A stretch of DNA of 64,000 nt from contig NZ_JAAOYV010000002.1 of assembly GCF_011759585.1 (NCBI RefSeq), forward strand, positions 245,510 through 309,509. Direction: 5' to 3'. Below the pieces are notes generated by a model that was given only the letters and a program-made list of their open reading frames with translations, was not told the DNA's origin and did not search any database. Made by a program: the position numbers and the translations under genes. Numbering within the stretch: the stretch's first letter is position 1; each line of letters opens with the position of its first letter. Shown here one piece after another: positions 11,181 through 20,054 of this stretch. Origin of the DNA: Frigoribacterium endophyticum (GTDB lineage: Bacteria; Actinomycetota; Actinomycetes; Actinomycetales; Microbacteriaceae).

Positions 11181-11990
11181 CTAGCGCGCCCGGAGGCCCG
11201 CCAGCTCGCCCGGCCTCACGCGGTGCGAGGTGGCCCGCACGCTCGGCAGGCGACGGTGCCGCAGCACGAGCTCGACGACCGCGCGGCTGCGCCGGGTCAG
11301 GCCCCACCTCGTGACCTTGACCAGCGACTCCCGCACGATCGACCCGCTCATCTTGGACGCGCCGTGCACGCGCTCGGTGAACGTGATCGGCATCTCGACG
11401 ACGCGGAGGCCGGCCTGCAGCGACCGCCAGAGCAGGTCGACCTGGAAGCAGTAGCCGCGCGACTCGACCTCGTCGAGGTCGATGCGCCGCAGGGCCTCGG
11501 CCCGGAAGGCCCGGAAGCCGCCGGTCGTGTCGGCGACCGTGATGCCGAGGGCGCCACGGGTGTACCAGCTGCCTCCGCGGCTGAGCAGCCGTCGGCGCAG
11601 CGGCCAGTTCTCGACACGGCCGCCGGGCACCCAGCGCGAACCGAGCACGAGGTCGTCGTCGGCGAGCAGGGCGATGAGGGCGGGGAGGTCCTCCGGGTGG
11701 TGGGAGCCGTCGGCGTCCATCTCGACGAGGGCCGCGTAGCCGCGCTCGAGCCCCCAGGCGAAGCCGGCCAGGTACGCGGCGCCGAGGCCGGCCTTGCCGG
11801 TGCGGTGCAGCACGTGCACCCGGGGGTCGCGGGCGGCCCACGCGTCGGCGAGGTCGCCGGTGCCGTCGGGCGAGCCGTCGTCGACGACGAGAACGTCGAC
11901 GGCGGCCCCGCTGTCGAGGGTGCGGCCGACGATCCAGTCGAGGTTCTCTCGTTCGTCGTAGGTCGGGATGATGACGAGTGCGTCGTTCAC
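11181..11990 (-). CDS. ppm1: Polyprenol monophosphomannose synthase-like GT2 (269 aa)
   Basis: Dolichyl/polyprenyl-phosphate mannosyltransferase type. It transfers a hexose, typically mannose from GDP-Man, to polyprenyl phosphate to make the lipid-linked donor used by GT39-type membrane enzymes such as the one encoded at 15074. The sequence shows [43 protein letters not shown], the metal-binding [14 protein letters not shown], and [22 protein letters not shown]. No C-terminal membrane domain, so it is the catalytic single-domain form. GTG start at 11990 with AAGGA upstream. Supplying the neighbouring GT39 enzyme is inferred from position. Confidence 0.88.
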   Translation of the reverse strand: MNDALVIIPTYDERENLDWIVGRTLDSGAAVDVLVVDDGSPDGTGDLADAWAARDPRVHVLHRTGKAGLGAAYLAGFAWGLERGYAALVEMDADGSHHPEDLPALIALLADDDLVLGSRWVPGGRVENWPLRRRLLSRGGSWYTRGALGITVADTTGGFRAFRAEALRRIDLDEVESRGYCFQVDLLWRSLQAGLRVVEMPITFTERVHGASKMSGSIVRESLVKVTRWGLTRRSRAVVELVLRHRRLPSVRATSHRVRPGELAGLRAR

Positions 11991-12023
11991 GGGGTGGTCC
12001 TTCCAGGTCGGGTGGGAGGGAGC

Positions 12024-12063
12024 GGGTCGGGTCGGGTCGGGTCGGGTCGGGTCTGGTCGGGTC
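12024..12063. repeat. Pentanucleotide tandem repeat (GGGTC)n
   Basis: Eight 5-nt units in a row: six GGGTC, one TGGTC and one GGGTC. It lies 34-73 nt upstream of the GTG of the mannosyltransferase gene, in its likely leader or promoter. The unit number could vary by slippage. Confidence 0.85.
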
Positions 12064-12101
12064 GGGGGCGGTGCGGGGGCGGAGCGGGTGGTCCGCGCCG
12101 G

Positions 12102-12824
12102 TCAGGTGGCCGACACGAGGTCGGCGAACACGATGAGGTTGTCGACGTAGTGGCCGGTCGAGCGGTCGAACGTGCCGTCGCAGGTGATGAGGCGGAGGCT
12201 CGCCGTCGGGGTCGCCCCGTAGACGTCGCTGGTCGGGAAGGTCGCCTTGGGGGTCCGCTCGCTGCCCGTCACGCGGAAGGTCTCGACGCTGCCGGTCGAG
12301 AGCGTCACCTGCACCTCCGCGCCTACGGCGAGGTCGGCCAGGTCGACGAACACGGCGGGGCCGCTGCCGGAGTCGACGTGCCCGGCGATGACCGCCGGAC
12401 CGACGCCGCCCGGCACGACGCCGTCGCGGTACCAGCCGGCCGACATCCACTCGCGGGGCGGCTCGAGCTCGCCCTGTGCACCGAGGCCGAGCGACTCGAG
12501 GCCGGAGTCGACGCCGATCGAGGGGATCTGGACCCGCACCGGGGTCGAGCCTGCGGGAGGCGCGGTGACGTACGGTGCCGCCGGGTCCTGGAACGAGCCG
12601 GCGGCCCCGCTGCCGGGATCGAGCGCCGGGTCGGTGGCGGCCCCGCCCGGGGCGGCCTGCGAGGCGCCGACGCCGGCCTCGGCGCCCGTGCCGGTCGAGC
12701 TGCCCCGGTCGGGCTGCGCCGCGACGGCGCCGACGGTCACACCGGCTGCGACGAGGAGGACGACCGCGACGCCGACGGCGACGGCGGCCCGCCGGTGGGC
12801 GGAGATGCGCTGCACGAGGCTCAT
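12102..12824 (-). CDS. Class F sortase (240 aa)
   Basis: Membrane-anchored transpeptidase or hydrolase of the class F sortase family. An N-terminal membrane segment (about residues 13-35) is followed by a Pro/Ala/Gly-rich linker of about 60 residues and the sortase domain. Active-site His is in AVIAGHVDSG, Cys in RLITCDGTFDRSTGHYVDN, which is the class F pattern. Its ATG overlaps the TGA of the GH8 gene (ATGA), so the two are made together. No LPxTG-type C-terminal sorting signal is obvious in the neighbouring secreted proteins, so the substrate is unknown. Acts outside the membrane. Confidence 0.9.
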   Translation of the reverse strand: MSLVQRISAHRRAAVAVGVAVVLLVAAGVTVGAVAAQPDRGSSTGTGAEAGVGASQAAPGGAATDPALDPGSGAAGSFQDPAAPYVTAPPAGSTPVRVQIPSIGVDSGLESLGLGAQGELEPPREWMSAGWYRDGVVPGGVGPAVIAGHVDSGSGPAVFVDLADLAVGAEVQVTLSTGSVETFRVTGSERTPKATFPTSDVYGATPTASLRLITCDGTFDRSTGHYVDNLIVFADLVSAT

Positions 12825-13981
12825 CGGGCCAGCTCCAGCGGCGAGCACGCGCCGAGCGCGGACGCCTCGACCTGGAGCGCCGCGAGGGCGGCCCACGCGG
12901 TGCCGTAGTAGGTCGGGGTCGACTGGGCGAGGGTGTCGGCGCGTCGCAGGTCGGCGGAGGCCTCCTCGTGCTGACCCGCGCTCGCCTCGGCCGCGGCGCG
13001 GGCCGCGTAGGCGAGCGGGCTCTGGTCGGCACCGATCGACTGCCCGCCGAGGTCGAGCTGCATCGGCAGGTCGTCGTAGCGCTGCAGCACCGGCGCGAGC
13101 CGGGCGGCGAGGGCGACGTCGTCGGGGGTGCACGACTCGGCGTAGCGGAGCGCGAGGCGGGCCGCGTCGTAGCTGTACTGCACGGTGCCCGACGTGCCGT
13201 CGGCGCCCGGCAGGGGCACGACGCTGCCGTCGCGGCGCACCTGGGCCCAGTCGCTCGGCAGGGCCGTCGCGTCGAGAGCGGAGGTCGTCACGGCGCGCGA
13301 GCCGGCCTCGAGCTCCGACCAGCGCGGGTCGCCGCTGGCCTCGGCCAGCTGGGCGAAGCTCGCGGGCGACGCGTACGAGGGGTTGTACGACCACGGGCCG
13401 TCGCCGGCCGCCCACGGGCCGGGCAGCAGGATGCGCCCCACGTCGGTGACGGCGGTCATCTCGTCGAGCACGGCACCGCCGAGGTCGACGCCCTGCTCGG
13501 TGAGCGACGGGTCGCCGAAGGCCTCGCCGGCGAGCACGAGGGCCCGCGCGGCGTCGACGTCGGCGTCGCTGGCCGGCATGTCGTCGACGACGGCGCCGTC
13601 GGCCCAGCGCCAGGCCAGCAGGCTGTCCTCGCGCACGAGGTTCTCGCGGGTCCAGCGCCAGATCGCGTCGAAGCGCTGCTCGTCGCCGACGCCGACGGCG
13701 ACGAGCATGCCGTAGGCCTGCCCCTCGCTGACGGTGTCGTCGCCCTGGTCGCGGCGCACGACGCGGCCGTCGTCGTCGACCCAGTCGTCGAGGAACCCCT
13801 CGCCGATCTCGGTCGCCGTGCGGGCCTGCGGGGTCGGGGTGCCGGCGCCGGGCGTGCCGGTCGCGTCGGCGGCCGGCTCGTCGGACGACGGGCCGCCGAC
13901 GACGAGCCAGGCGACGCCGGCCGTGAGGGCGACGGCCACCACGACGACGACGGCCAGGAGGGCCTTCGTTCTGCGGGTCAT
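12821..13981 (-). CDS. Membrane-anchored GH8 family glycoside hydrolase (386 aa)
   Basis: Endoglucanase-type (GH8) enzyme. One N-terminal membrane segment (about residues 7-29) is followed by a Thr/Pro/Ala linker, so the catalytic domain sits outside the cell. The GH8 signature VSEGQAYGMLVAV places the general acid at Glu86, and DADVDAARAL matches the conserved Asp block; the aromatic-rich YNPSYASPASF is also typical. The gene overlaps the sortase gene by 4 nt. In cellulose operons a GH8 enzyme (BcsZ) trims the product of a processive GT2 synthase; here such a GT2 lies four genes upstream. The glycan itself is not known. Confidence 0.85.
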   Translation of the reverse strand: MTRRTKALLAVVVVVAVALTAGVAWLVVGGPSSDEPAADATGTPGAGTPTPQARTATEIGEGFLDDWVDDDGRVVRRDQGDDTVSEGQAYGMLVAVGVGDEQRFDAIWRWTRENLVREDSLLAWRWADGAVVDDMPASDADVDAARALVLAGEAFGDPSLTEQGVDLGGAVLDEMTAVTDVGRILLPGPWAAGDGPWSYNPSYASPASFAQLAEASGDPRWSELEAGSRAVTTSALDATALPSDWAQVRRDGSVVPLPGADGTSGTVQYSYDAARLALRYAESCTPDDVALAARLAPVLQRYDDLPMQLDLGGQSIGADQSPLAYAARAAAEASAGQHEEASADLRRADTLAQSTPTYYGTAWAALAALQVEASALGACSPLELAR

Positions 13982-14029
13982 GCTGCTCTGCTCTCTGCTG
14001 GTGGGGCGGTGCGGTGCGGGAGCGGTGCC

Positions 14030-14050
14030 GGGAGGCGCGGCGCGCCTCCC
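14030..14050. repeat. Short perfect palindrome related to the 13-mer
   Basis: GGGAGGCGCG and CGCGCCTCCC around a single G, between the DUF4397 stop (14055) and the GH8 start (13981). It could fold as a weak terminator or attenuator; its arms share GGAGGCGCG with the dispersed 13-mer. Confidence 0.6.
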
Positions 14051-14054
14051 CGGG

Positions 14055-14981
14055 TCACGCCCCGAACCAGCCGAGGACGGTCGCCCAGAAGCCGCGGGGC
14101 TGGTCGCCGTCGCCGGCGCTGGCCGTCGCGTCGTCCGACGGGTGCTCGGCGAGCCAGCCGCCGCCCGTCTGGACGCCGCCGACCGGCGCCTGCGCCGTCG
14201 CGGCGCTGTCGACGACGGGGACGACCGTGAGGCCGCCGTCGGAGTCGTCGAGCACGAAGAGCGTGCTGATGCTGCCCGCGGCGAGGTCGACCGAGCCGGA
14301 GCCGGTCACGTCGTCGCCGGTGAGCGAGAGCTGCCACGGGCCGGCCGCGACCTGCGCGTACTGGCTGGCGCTGCCGAAGGGCGCGTCGGCTGCGATCGTC
14401 GTGCCCGTCGTCGTCGCGACCGAGACCTCGTCGCTGACCGTGGCGGCCTGCACGAGGCGCACCTTGGCCTGGCCGTCGGAGGGCGCGGTCAGGTCGTCCT
14501 TGAACACCTGGGTGCGCAGGTCGTCGTTCGGGCCGTACGCCACGGTCGTGATCGGCTGGCCGCTGTCGACCGTCACGTTCGTCGTGATGACCGGCTTCGT
14601 GCGGGCCGGTGAGTCGGCGGCCGTCATCGAGACCACGTAGGTGCCCGCCGGCAGCGCCTGGTAGGCGCTGACCTGGCCGTAGGTCACGTCGTCGAGGTCC
14701 ATCACGACCTGCCCGCCCGAGAGCGAGGTGAGGGTGACGTCGACGGCCTTCGTGTCGGGCGACAGGTGGCCGACGCGCACCCAGCCGTCGCCGTCGGCGG
14801 CCTGGGCGGGCGAGGCGGCGACGAGCGACCCGGCGAGGGCGACGGCCGCCGCGGCGGCGAGGGCGAGCGGTGCCGCGAGGCGGCGCCGCGACGGGGTCGC
14901 CGCGGTGCCGACGGGGGTGCCGGGCGTGCCCGGGGCGGTGCGGGAGGCGGTGGTGCGGAGGGAGCGGATCGTGCGGATCAC
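14055..14981 (-). CDS. Secreted DUF4397 domain protein (308 aa)
   Basis: Exported protein of unknown function. A long Arg-rich n-region and a hydrophobic Ala/Leu core ending ASPAQAA form a signal peptide, with cleavage near residue 65. The mature part begins GDGWVRVGHLSPDTKAVDVTL, the hallmark of DUF4397, and contains beta-rich repeats (LPAGTYVVSM and GPWQLSL). The GTG at 14981 was chosen because AAGGAA lies 7 nt upstream; a longer frame has no such site. The C-terminus ends in an aromatic FWATVLGWFGA without a sorting motif. It is flanked by the GT39 gene and the GH8-sortase pair, all on the same strand. Confidence 0.82.
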   Translation of the reverse strand: MIRTIRSLRTTASRTAPGTPGTPVGTAATPSRRRLAAPLALAAAAAVALAGSLVAASPAQAADGDGWVRVGHLSPDTKAVDVTLTSLSGGQVVMDLDDVTYGQVSAYQALPAGTYVVSMTAADSPARTKPVITTNVTVDSGQPITTVAYGPNDDLRTQVFKDDLTAPSDGQAKVRLVQAATVSDEVSVATTTGTTIAADAPFGSASQYAQVAAGPWQLSLTGDDVTGSGSVDLAAGSISTLFVLDDSDGGLTVVPVVDSAATAQAPVGGVQTGGGWLAEHPSDDATASAGDGDQPRGFWATVLGWFGA

Positions 14982-15073
14982 GGTGGTTCCTTTCCGGTCG
15001 GGGTGCTCCGCCCTGGCGGGCGGAGCCGGTCTGGAGGGTCGAGGCCCGCGGGGTGCGGGCCTCGACCGGGCGG

Positions 15074-17071
15074 TCACGGGGCGAGGAGCCCCTCGGGCGG
15101 CACGGCGGAGAAGGTCACGCGGAGGGCGTCGCCCTCCTGCTCGACCGACTGCGGCGCGTACACGTCGCCGAGGCCCTCGAGGGTGGCTCGGAGGTCGGCG
15201 AGGGACTCGCCGCCGCCGGGTGTCACGACGAACTGGCGGAAGAGCGACTCCTGCTCGCCGGGCAGCCCCTCGGGGTCGGCGACGGAGACCGGGGCGATGG
15301 CGGCCAGCTGCCCGAGCACGATCACGGCGCGCGGGTCGAGGCGGCCGTCGGTCAGGGCCTGGTCGAAGGTCGACGACACCTGCAGGCCGGGGTTCTGCGC
15401 GAGCTCGGAGCCCGCCCGCGACCGGGCCGAGGCGGCCTCGTCGGCCGTGCGCTGGGCCTCCGCGGCCCCGTCACGGTCGATGCGGCGGACGGCGACCTGC
15501 TGGTCGCCCTCGCCGAACGAGGCCACGACGGTCGAGCTCTCGAGCGCCTGCCGGACGTCGGCCGAGGCCAGCCCCGAGGTGCGGACCGACTCCGTCTCGA
15601 ACAGGTAGTCGCTGTCGCGCCAGCCGTTCGGCGACTGCGCCTGGACGGCGCCGTCGGTGTCGATCTTGTAGAACCAGATGACGTTCTCCCGGGCGAACCC
15701 GGCGTTCACCAGGTCGACCCAGACCGCGTCGTCGACGAGCAGCCGGCTGTCGGTCGGCACGTTCTGCTCGACCCAGGTCTCGGCGTTCCGCATCGGGGCG
15801 TCGAGGTCGGCGTCGACGAAGCCGCGCAGCTGCACGGCCCAGAGCGGCACGACGGCGACGACGGCGACCGCCGTGACGGCCAGCCACGCGACGGCGCCCG
15901 TGCGGGCGGCGACGGTGGACGCGCGCCCGGCGCGGCGGGCCCGGACGGCCCGGACGGCGGCGTCGGTGGCGGCCGCGACGAGCAGGGCCGCGAACGGCAG
16001 CAGCATGATGACGTAGGGCACGGGCAGGTACCCGCCGGGGCGGAACATGAACGCGACCAGGAAGACGAGCATCACGGCGATCGGGCGGACGCGACGGAGG
16101 AAGAGCCCCACGACTGCGGCCACGACGCCCAGCACGATCAGCACCGGGTCGAGCTGCCACCACTGCGAGACGGTCGCGAAGAAGAGGCTGCCGGTGTCGA
16201 ACACGGAGCCGCTGGCCTCGCGGGTCGCGAGCTGGAACTGCACGCCCTCGAGCAGGCTCACCCGCCCGGCGCCGGGCAGCAGCTCGCCCTTGACGGCGGC
16301 GAGGGCGACGTACCCGAGGCCGACCAGCACGAGGAGGCTCGCGGCGATCGAGAGGGTGTAGCGGCGCGTCGACCGGTCGGCCCCGCGCCACATCGTCCAC
16401 GCCAGGAAGGGCAGGGCGAGGAGGTACGTCTCCTTGCTCAGCACGGCGATGCCGAAGGTGAGCGAGGCGGCGGCGTACCCGGCCAGCTGGTAGCGCCGGC
16501 TCAGGGCGAAGACGAAGGCGGCGAGCAGCCACGGCGTCGCGATGTTGTCGAGGTAGACGGTGCGGTGGAACTGCAGCGCCAGGGGCGAGACCGCGAACAC
16601 CAGGGCGGCGACGGCCGCCGCCGGCCGGCTCAGGCCGAGCTTGCGACCGAGCAGCCAGACGAGCACGACGGCCACGAGGGTGAACGCGAGCACCGCCTCC
16701 CGGGCGGCCAGCACCGCGATGTCGTAGCGCGAGAAGGCGCCGGTCAGCGAGGTGTAGGCCCCGATCTGCAGCCAGCCCACCGGCGGGTGGTCGTACCAGT
16801 AGGTGTAGTGGGTCAGCTCGCCGAGGTGCTGTACGGCCCAGGCCTGGGCCGTGTAGGTGCCCTCGTCGTCGATGCGCTGCGGCGACCCGGCCATGTTCCA
16901 GGCCTGCACGGTCGCGGCGATCGCCAGCACCGGCAGCAGCCAGGCGAGGCTCCGGCCGTGGCGACGGAACCACTCGCCGACGGGGGTCCGCCCGCGGCCC
17001 GGAGCGGGCTCGTGGACGCGGGGCACGGCGGGGCGGACGGGGGCGGCGGGCCGCTCGATCGTGGCGGTCAT
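15074..17071 (-). CDS. GT39/ArnT-like integral membrane glycosyltransferase (665 aa)
   Basis: Polytopic glycosyltransferase that uses a polyprenyl-phosphate sugar and acts on the outer face of the membrane. About ten hydrophobic segments are visible between residues 45 and 460. The first external loop has the acidic DDEGTYTAQAWA motif typical of GT-C catalytic sites, followed by YWYDHPPVGWLQIGAY. A soluble C-terminal domain of about 250 residues faces outward. The ATG at 17071 overlaps the stop of the GT2 gene (ATGA). The donor could be the polyprenyl-phosphate mannose made by the protein at 11181; the acceptor may be a protein or the glycan of this cluster, both inferred. Confidence 0.85.
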   Translation of the reverse strand: MTATIERPAAPVRPAVPRVHEPAPGRGRTPVGEWFRRHGRSLAWLLPVLAIAATVQAWNMAGSPQRIDDEGTYTAQAWAVQHLGELTHYTYWYDHPPVGWLQIGAYTSLTGAFSRYDIAVLAAREAVLAFTLVAVVLVWLLGRKLGLSRPAAAVAALVFAVSPLALQFHRTVYLDNIATPWLLAAFVFALSRRYQLAGYAAASLTFGIAVLSKETYLLALPFLAWTMWRGADRSTRRYTLSIAASLLVLVGLGYVALAAVKGELLPGAGRVSLLEGVQFQLATREASGSVFDTGSLFFATVSQWWQLDPVLIVLGVVAAVVGLFLRRVRPIAVMLVFLVAFMFRPGGYLPVPYVIMLLPFAALLVAAATDAAVRAVRARRAGRASTVAARTGAVAWLAVTAVAVVAVVPLWAVQLRGFVDADLDAPMRNAETWVEQNVPTDSRLLVDDAVWVDLVNAGFARENVIWFYKIDTDGAVQAQSPNGWRDSDYLFETESVRTSGLASADVRQALESSTVVASFGEGDQQVAVRRIDRDGAAEAQRTADEAASARSRAGSELAQNPGLQVSSTFDQALTDGRLDPRAVIVLGQLAAIAPVSVADPEGLPGEQESLFRQFVVTPGGGESLADLRATLEGLGDVYAPQSVEQEGDALRVTFSAVPPEGLLAP

Positions 17072-18582
17072 CGGTCGCTCCCCACGGTCGCGAGGGCGTC
17101 GACGGGCTGGCCGACGACGACGGGCGGCGAGCTCGGGGCACCGCCGGCGGAGGCGCCGGGCGCGACCGCGGGACGGTGCGTGCCCGAGTGCTCGGTCTTC
17201 TCCCACGCGTTCATCCCGCGCAGCTGGCGCCAGACGGCCCGCACGGCGGCGAGGGCGAGGAAGATCTGGTAGGGCAGGAGGCCCCAGACGAGGCGGGCGT
17301 AGTCGCGCACGCGGACCTTCTGGCCGTACGTCTTGCCGAACTCGTGCAGCCCCGTGAACTCGACGGCCAGCAGCACCAGCGTGGGCGCCAGGGGCACGAA
17401 CGAGACGAGCGCGATGGCCGTCGGCACCTTGACGGTGAGGATGAGCACGACGCTGATCGGGATGAGCAGGCCGGTGGCCGCCTGGATGAACGGCATGGTG
17501 AGCAGGTAGCGGGCCATCAGGCGCTGACGCAGGGTCGGCAGCTGACGCCACTCCCCCTTGCCGTAGACCTGCATGAAGCCCTGGTTCCAGCGGGTGCGCT
17601 GCTTGAGCAGCGAGACGAAGGTGCCGGGCGTCTCCTCACGGGTGACGACCTCGGGGCTGTAGGCGACGACGACCTTCGCGCCGGCGCTCGACAGGCGCAC
17701 GCCGAGCTCGCAGTCCTCGGCGAGGCACGAGGCGTCCCAGCCCTCCGACCAGTCGAGCCACTCCTTGCGGACGAAGACCGTGTTGCCGCCGAGCGGGATG
17801 AACTTCTCCTTGGCGTGGAAGTGCAGCCGCGAGCGGAACCAGAAGTAGTACTCGAGCACGTTGCGGAGGCTCCACCAGCTGGACTGGAAGTTCATCAGCT
17901 GCACGCCGCCCTGGACGACGTCGGCGTCGGTCTCGGTGAAGCGCGAGTCGACGAGGGTCAGCAGGCGCGGGTGCACGTCGTCCTCGGCGTCGAAGACCCC
18001 GACGATCTCGCCCCGCGAGGTCTGCAGCGCCAGGTTGAGCGCCTTCGGCTTGTTCTTCGGCACGCTCGAGTCGACGATGACGCGGATGAGCTCGGGGTGC
18101 CGGGCGGCGGCCTCCCGGGCGACGCGCTCGGTGCCCGGGTCGTCGTGCCCGACGATGGCGATGATCTCGAAGTCGGGGTGGTCCTGCTGGGCGAGGCGGT
18201 CGAGCGTCTGGCCCATCACCTCCTCCTCGTGCCGCCCCGGGACGAGGAGCGTGAACGAGTGCGCCGCGTCGAGGGGCGAGTCGCTGAAGCGGCTGCCCTC
18301 GAGGGTGTCCTTGGAGCGCCAGGCGTGGAGCATCCACCACAGCGTCGAGACGGCGACGGCGGTGAGGAGGACGGTCACCAGGACGAGGCCCGAGTAGCCG
18401 ATCCACTCGAGCGGGCTCCAGTCGGGCAGCGAGAAGCCGGGCACGCCGTCGCCGAGCCCGGAGGTGCTGCCGCGGTTGGGCAGCACCTGAGAGGGGTCGG
18501 CGGGCGCCTGGGGCGTCAGCAGCGGTTCCGGCTCGCCGGCGGCGAGGACGGAGGTCGCGAGGTGGGTCAGGGGGGACGGCAC
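17068..18582 (-). CDS. Processive family 2 glycosyltransferase, membrane bound (504 aa)
   Basis: Cellulose- or hyaluronan-synthase-like enzyme that polymerises a sugar at the inner face and may export the chain. One membrane segment lies at about residues 62-84, then the GT-A domain with SFTLLVPGRHEEEV, the DxD-type GVFDAEDDVHP, CLAEDCELGVRL (acid residue) and the processivity motif QRTRWNQG, followed by several C-terminal membrane segments. No PilZ domain is visible, so there is no sign of c-di-GMP control. GTG 18582 has AGGAG 9 nt upstream. First gene of the minus-strand cluster; it overlaps the GT39 gene by 4 nt. The polymer is unknown. Confidence 0.87.
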   Translation of the reverse strand: MPSPLTHLATSVLAAGEPEPLLTPQAPADPSQVLPNRGSTSGLGDGVPGFSLPDWSPLEWIGYSGLVLVTVLLTAVAVSTLWWMLHAWRSKDTLEGSRFSDSPLDAAHSFTLLVPGRHEEEVMGQTLDRLAQQDHPDFEIIAIVGHDDPGTERVAREAAARHPELIRVIVDSSVPKNKPKALNLALQTSRGEIVGVFDAEDDVHPRLLTLVDSRFTETDADVVQGGVQLMNFQSSWWSLRNVLEYYFWFRSRLHFHAKEKFIPLGGNTVFVRKEWLDWSEGWDASCLAEDCELGVRLSSAGAKVVVAYSPEVVTREETPGTFVSLLKQRTRWNQGFMQVYGKGEWRQLPTLRQRLMARYLLTMPFIQAATGLLIPISVVLILTVKVPTAIALVSFVPLAPTLVLLAVEFTGLHEFGKTYGQKVRVRDYARLVWGLLPYQIFLALAAVRAVWRQLRGMNAWEKTEHSGTHRPAVAPGASAGGAPSSPPVVVGQPVDALATVGSDR

Positions 18583-18847
18583 GGGTCGGTCTCCTGTCGG
18601 GTGTCAGGGTCGGGGGGAGTCGCGTCCACGTCGTCGGGGACCAGGTCGGGCGCGCTCGGGTCGGGTCGAGCGGTCGGGTGGGTCAGGTCGTGGTTCGGCG
18701 GCCCCCGGTCGGGGGGTTGGGTGCGGGGTACGGGATCCCGGCGAACTGCCAGGTGCCCGACACGCGGCGTTCACACGGCCCCCGGCCGGGGGGCAGGGCG
18801 TCGACACGCGCCTCCACGGAGCGACGGGTGGCGCGTACGGTGACGAC
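18583..18847. other. Divergent intergenic region upstream of GT2 and aldo/keto reductase
   Basis: No gene seen. It contains imperfect GGGTC/GTCGG-rich sequence (18655-18690) resembling the tract at 12024, and the -10 box of the aldo/keto reductase at its right end. No clear promoter for the GT2 cluster was found. Confidence 0.4.
18836..18841 (+). promoter_or_regulatory. -10 box, probable leaderless start
   Basis: TACGGT ends 6 nt before the ATG at 18848; no Shine-Dalgarno site is possible on such a transcript. Confidence 0.6.
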
Positions 18848-19852
18848 ATGGAATTCCGACACCTCGGCCGCAGCGGCCTCAAGATCTCCGAGATCACCTA
18901 CGGCAACTGGCTCACCCACGCCTCGCAGGTCGAGAACGACGTCGCGACGCAGTGCGTCCGCGCCGCCCTCGACGCGGGCATCACGACCTTCGACACCGCC
19001 GACGCCTACGCGAACACCGCGGCGGAGCAGGTGCTCGGCGACGCCCTCGCCGGCGAGAGGCGCGAGAGCCTCGAGATCTTCACGAAGGTCTACTGGCCCA
19101 CCGGCCCGCGCGGCCACAACGACGTCGGGCTGAGCCGCAAGCACGTGCTCGAGTCGATCGACGGGTCGCTCCGCCGCCTGGGCACCGACTACGTCGACCT
19201 CTACCAGGCGCACCGCTACGACAGCGCGACTCCCCTGGAGGAGACGATGCAGGCCTTCGCCGACGTGGTGCGGCAGGGCAAGGCGCTCTACATCGGCGTG
19301 AGCGAGTGGACGGCCGAGCAGATCCGCGCCGGCCACGAGCTCGCCCAGCAGCTCGGCGTGCAGCTGATCTCGAACCAGCCCCAGTACTCGATGCTGTGGC
19401 GCGTCATCGAGCAGGAGGTCGTGCCCGCCAGCGTGCAGCACGGCGTCAGCCAGATCGTCTGGTCGCCGGTCGCGCAGGGCGTCCTGAGCGGCAAGTACGC
19501 ACCGGGAGCCGAGCTGCCCGCGGGCAGCCGGGCCACCGACGCCAAGGGCGGCGCCGACACCATCAAGCGGTTCATGACCGACGAGGTGCTCACCGGCGTC
19601 GCGGCCCTGAAGCCGGTCGCCGACGACCTCGGCCTCACGATGGCCCAGCTCGCCGTCGCGTGGGTGCTGCAGAACGACAACGTCGCCTCGGCGATCATCG
19701 GGGCCTCCCGCCCCGAGCAGGTGGCCGACAACGCCGCCGCCGCGGGCGTCCGCCTGCCCGCCGAGGCCATGACCGCGATCGACGCGGCCGTGGGCCACCT
19801 CGCCGAGACCGACCCGGCGAAGACGGTCTCCCCCGCCGAGCGCCCCGCCTGA
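18848..19852 (+). CDS. Aldo/keto reductase (334 aa)
   Basis: NADPH-dependent oxidoreductase of the potassium-channel beta-subunit/YghZ-like group. It opens with MEFRHLGRSGLKISEITYG, has the cofactor and active-site blocks TFDTADAYANTAAEQVLG (catalytic Asp and Tyr), FTKVYW (Lys), LGTDYVDLYQAHRYD (His region) and the C-terminal AIIGASRPEQVADN cofactor loop. Length matches the family. It probably starts leaderless from the TACGGT box at 18836. It stands alone and is closed by a hairpin. The physiological substrate is unknown; broad aldehyde or ketone reduction is usual. Confidence 0.92.
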   Translation: MEFRHLGRSGLKISEITYGNWLTHASQVENDVATQCVRAALDAGITTFDTADAYANTAAEQVLGDALAGERRESLEIFTKVYWPTGPRGHNDVGLSRKHVLESIDGSLRRLGTDYVDLYQAHRYDSATPLEETMQAFADVVRQGKALYIGVSEWTAEQIRAGHELAQQLGVQLISNQPQYSMLWRVIEQEVVPASVQHGVSQIVWSPVAQGVLSGKYAPGAELPAGSRATDAKGGADTIKRFMTDEVLTGVAALKPVADDLGLTMAQLAVAWVLQNDNVASAIIGASRPEQVADNAAAAGVRLPAEAMTAIDAAVGHLAETDPAKTVSPAERPA

Positions 19853-19867
19853 CCCTCGGCCCGATTT

Positions 19868-19903
19868 CCCGGTCGGCCGCCGCCCCGGCGACGGCCGACC
19901 GGG
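19868..19903 (+). terminator. Terminator hairpin after the aldo/keto reductase
   Basis: Perfect 12-bp arms (CCCGGTCGGCCG and complement) with a 12-nt loop, 15 nt after the stop codon. Confidence 0.8.
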
Positions 19904-19957
19904 TCACAGCACCTGCATCGACGCTGTTCACCCATCAGCCACGCGGATCGGGAATGC

Positions 19958-19985
19958 TCGACCTGTCGATGCTCTTGCATATACT
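19958..19985 (+). promoter_or_regulatory. Promoter of the YceI gene
   Basis: TATACT at 19980-19985, with TCGACC at 19958-19963 as a plausible -35 (16-nt spacer). Transcription is expected to start near 19992, giving a leader of about 60 nt with an AAGGAG ribosome site. Confidence 0.6.
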
Positions 19986-19996
19986 CGTACCACCTT

Positions 19997-20012
19997 CGGT
20001 GACACGTCACCG
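19997..20012. promoter_or_regulatory. 16-bp palindrome, candidate operator for yceI
   Basis: CGGTGAC-AC-GTCACCG is a perfect inverted repeat just after the predicted transcription start of the YceI gene. The position suits a repressor site; no cognate regulator is encoded next to it. Confidence 0.5.
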
Positions 20013-20054
20013 ATCCACGACCACCTCACACGTCACCACCTCAAGGAGAACACC

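Noticed and set aside
12024-12063. GGGTC tract considered as a CRISPR or origin-type iteron array
   Set aside because: Units of 5 nt with no spacers; no cas or rep gene nearby.
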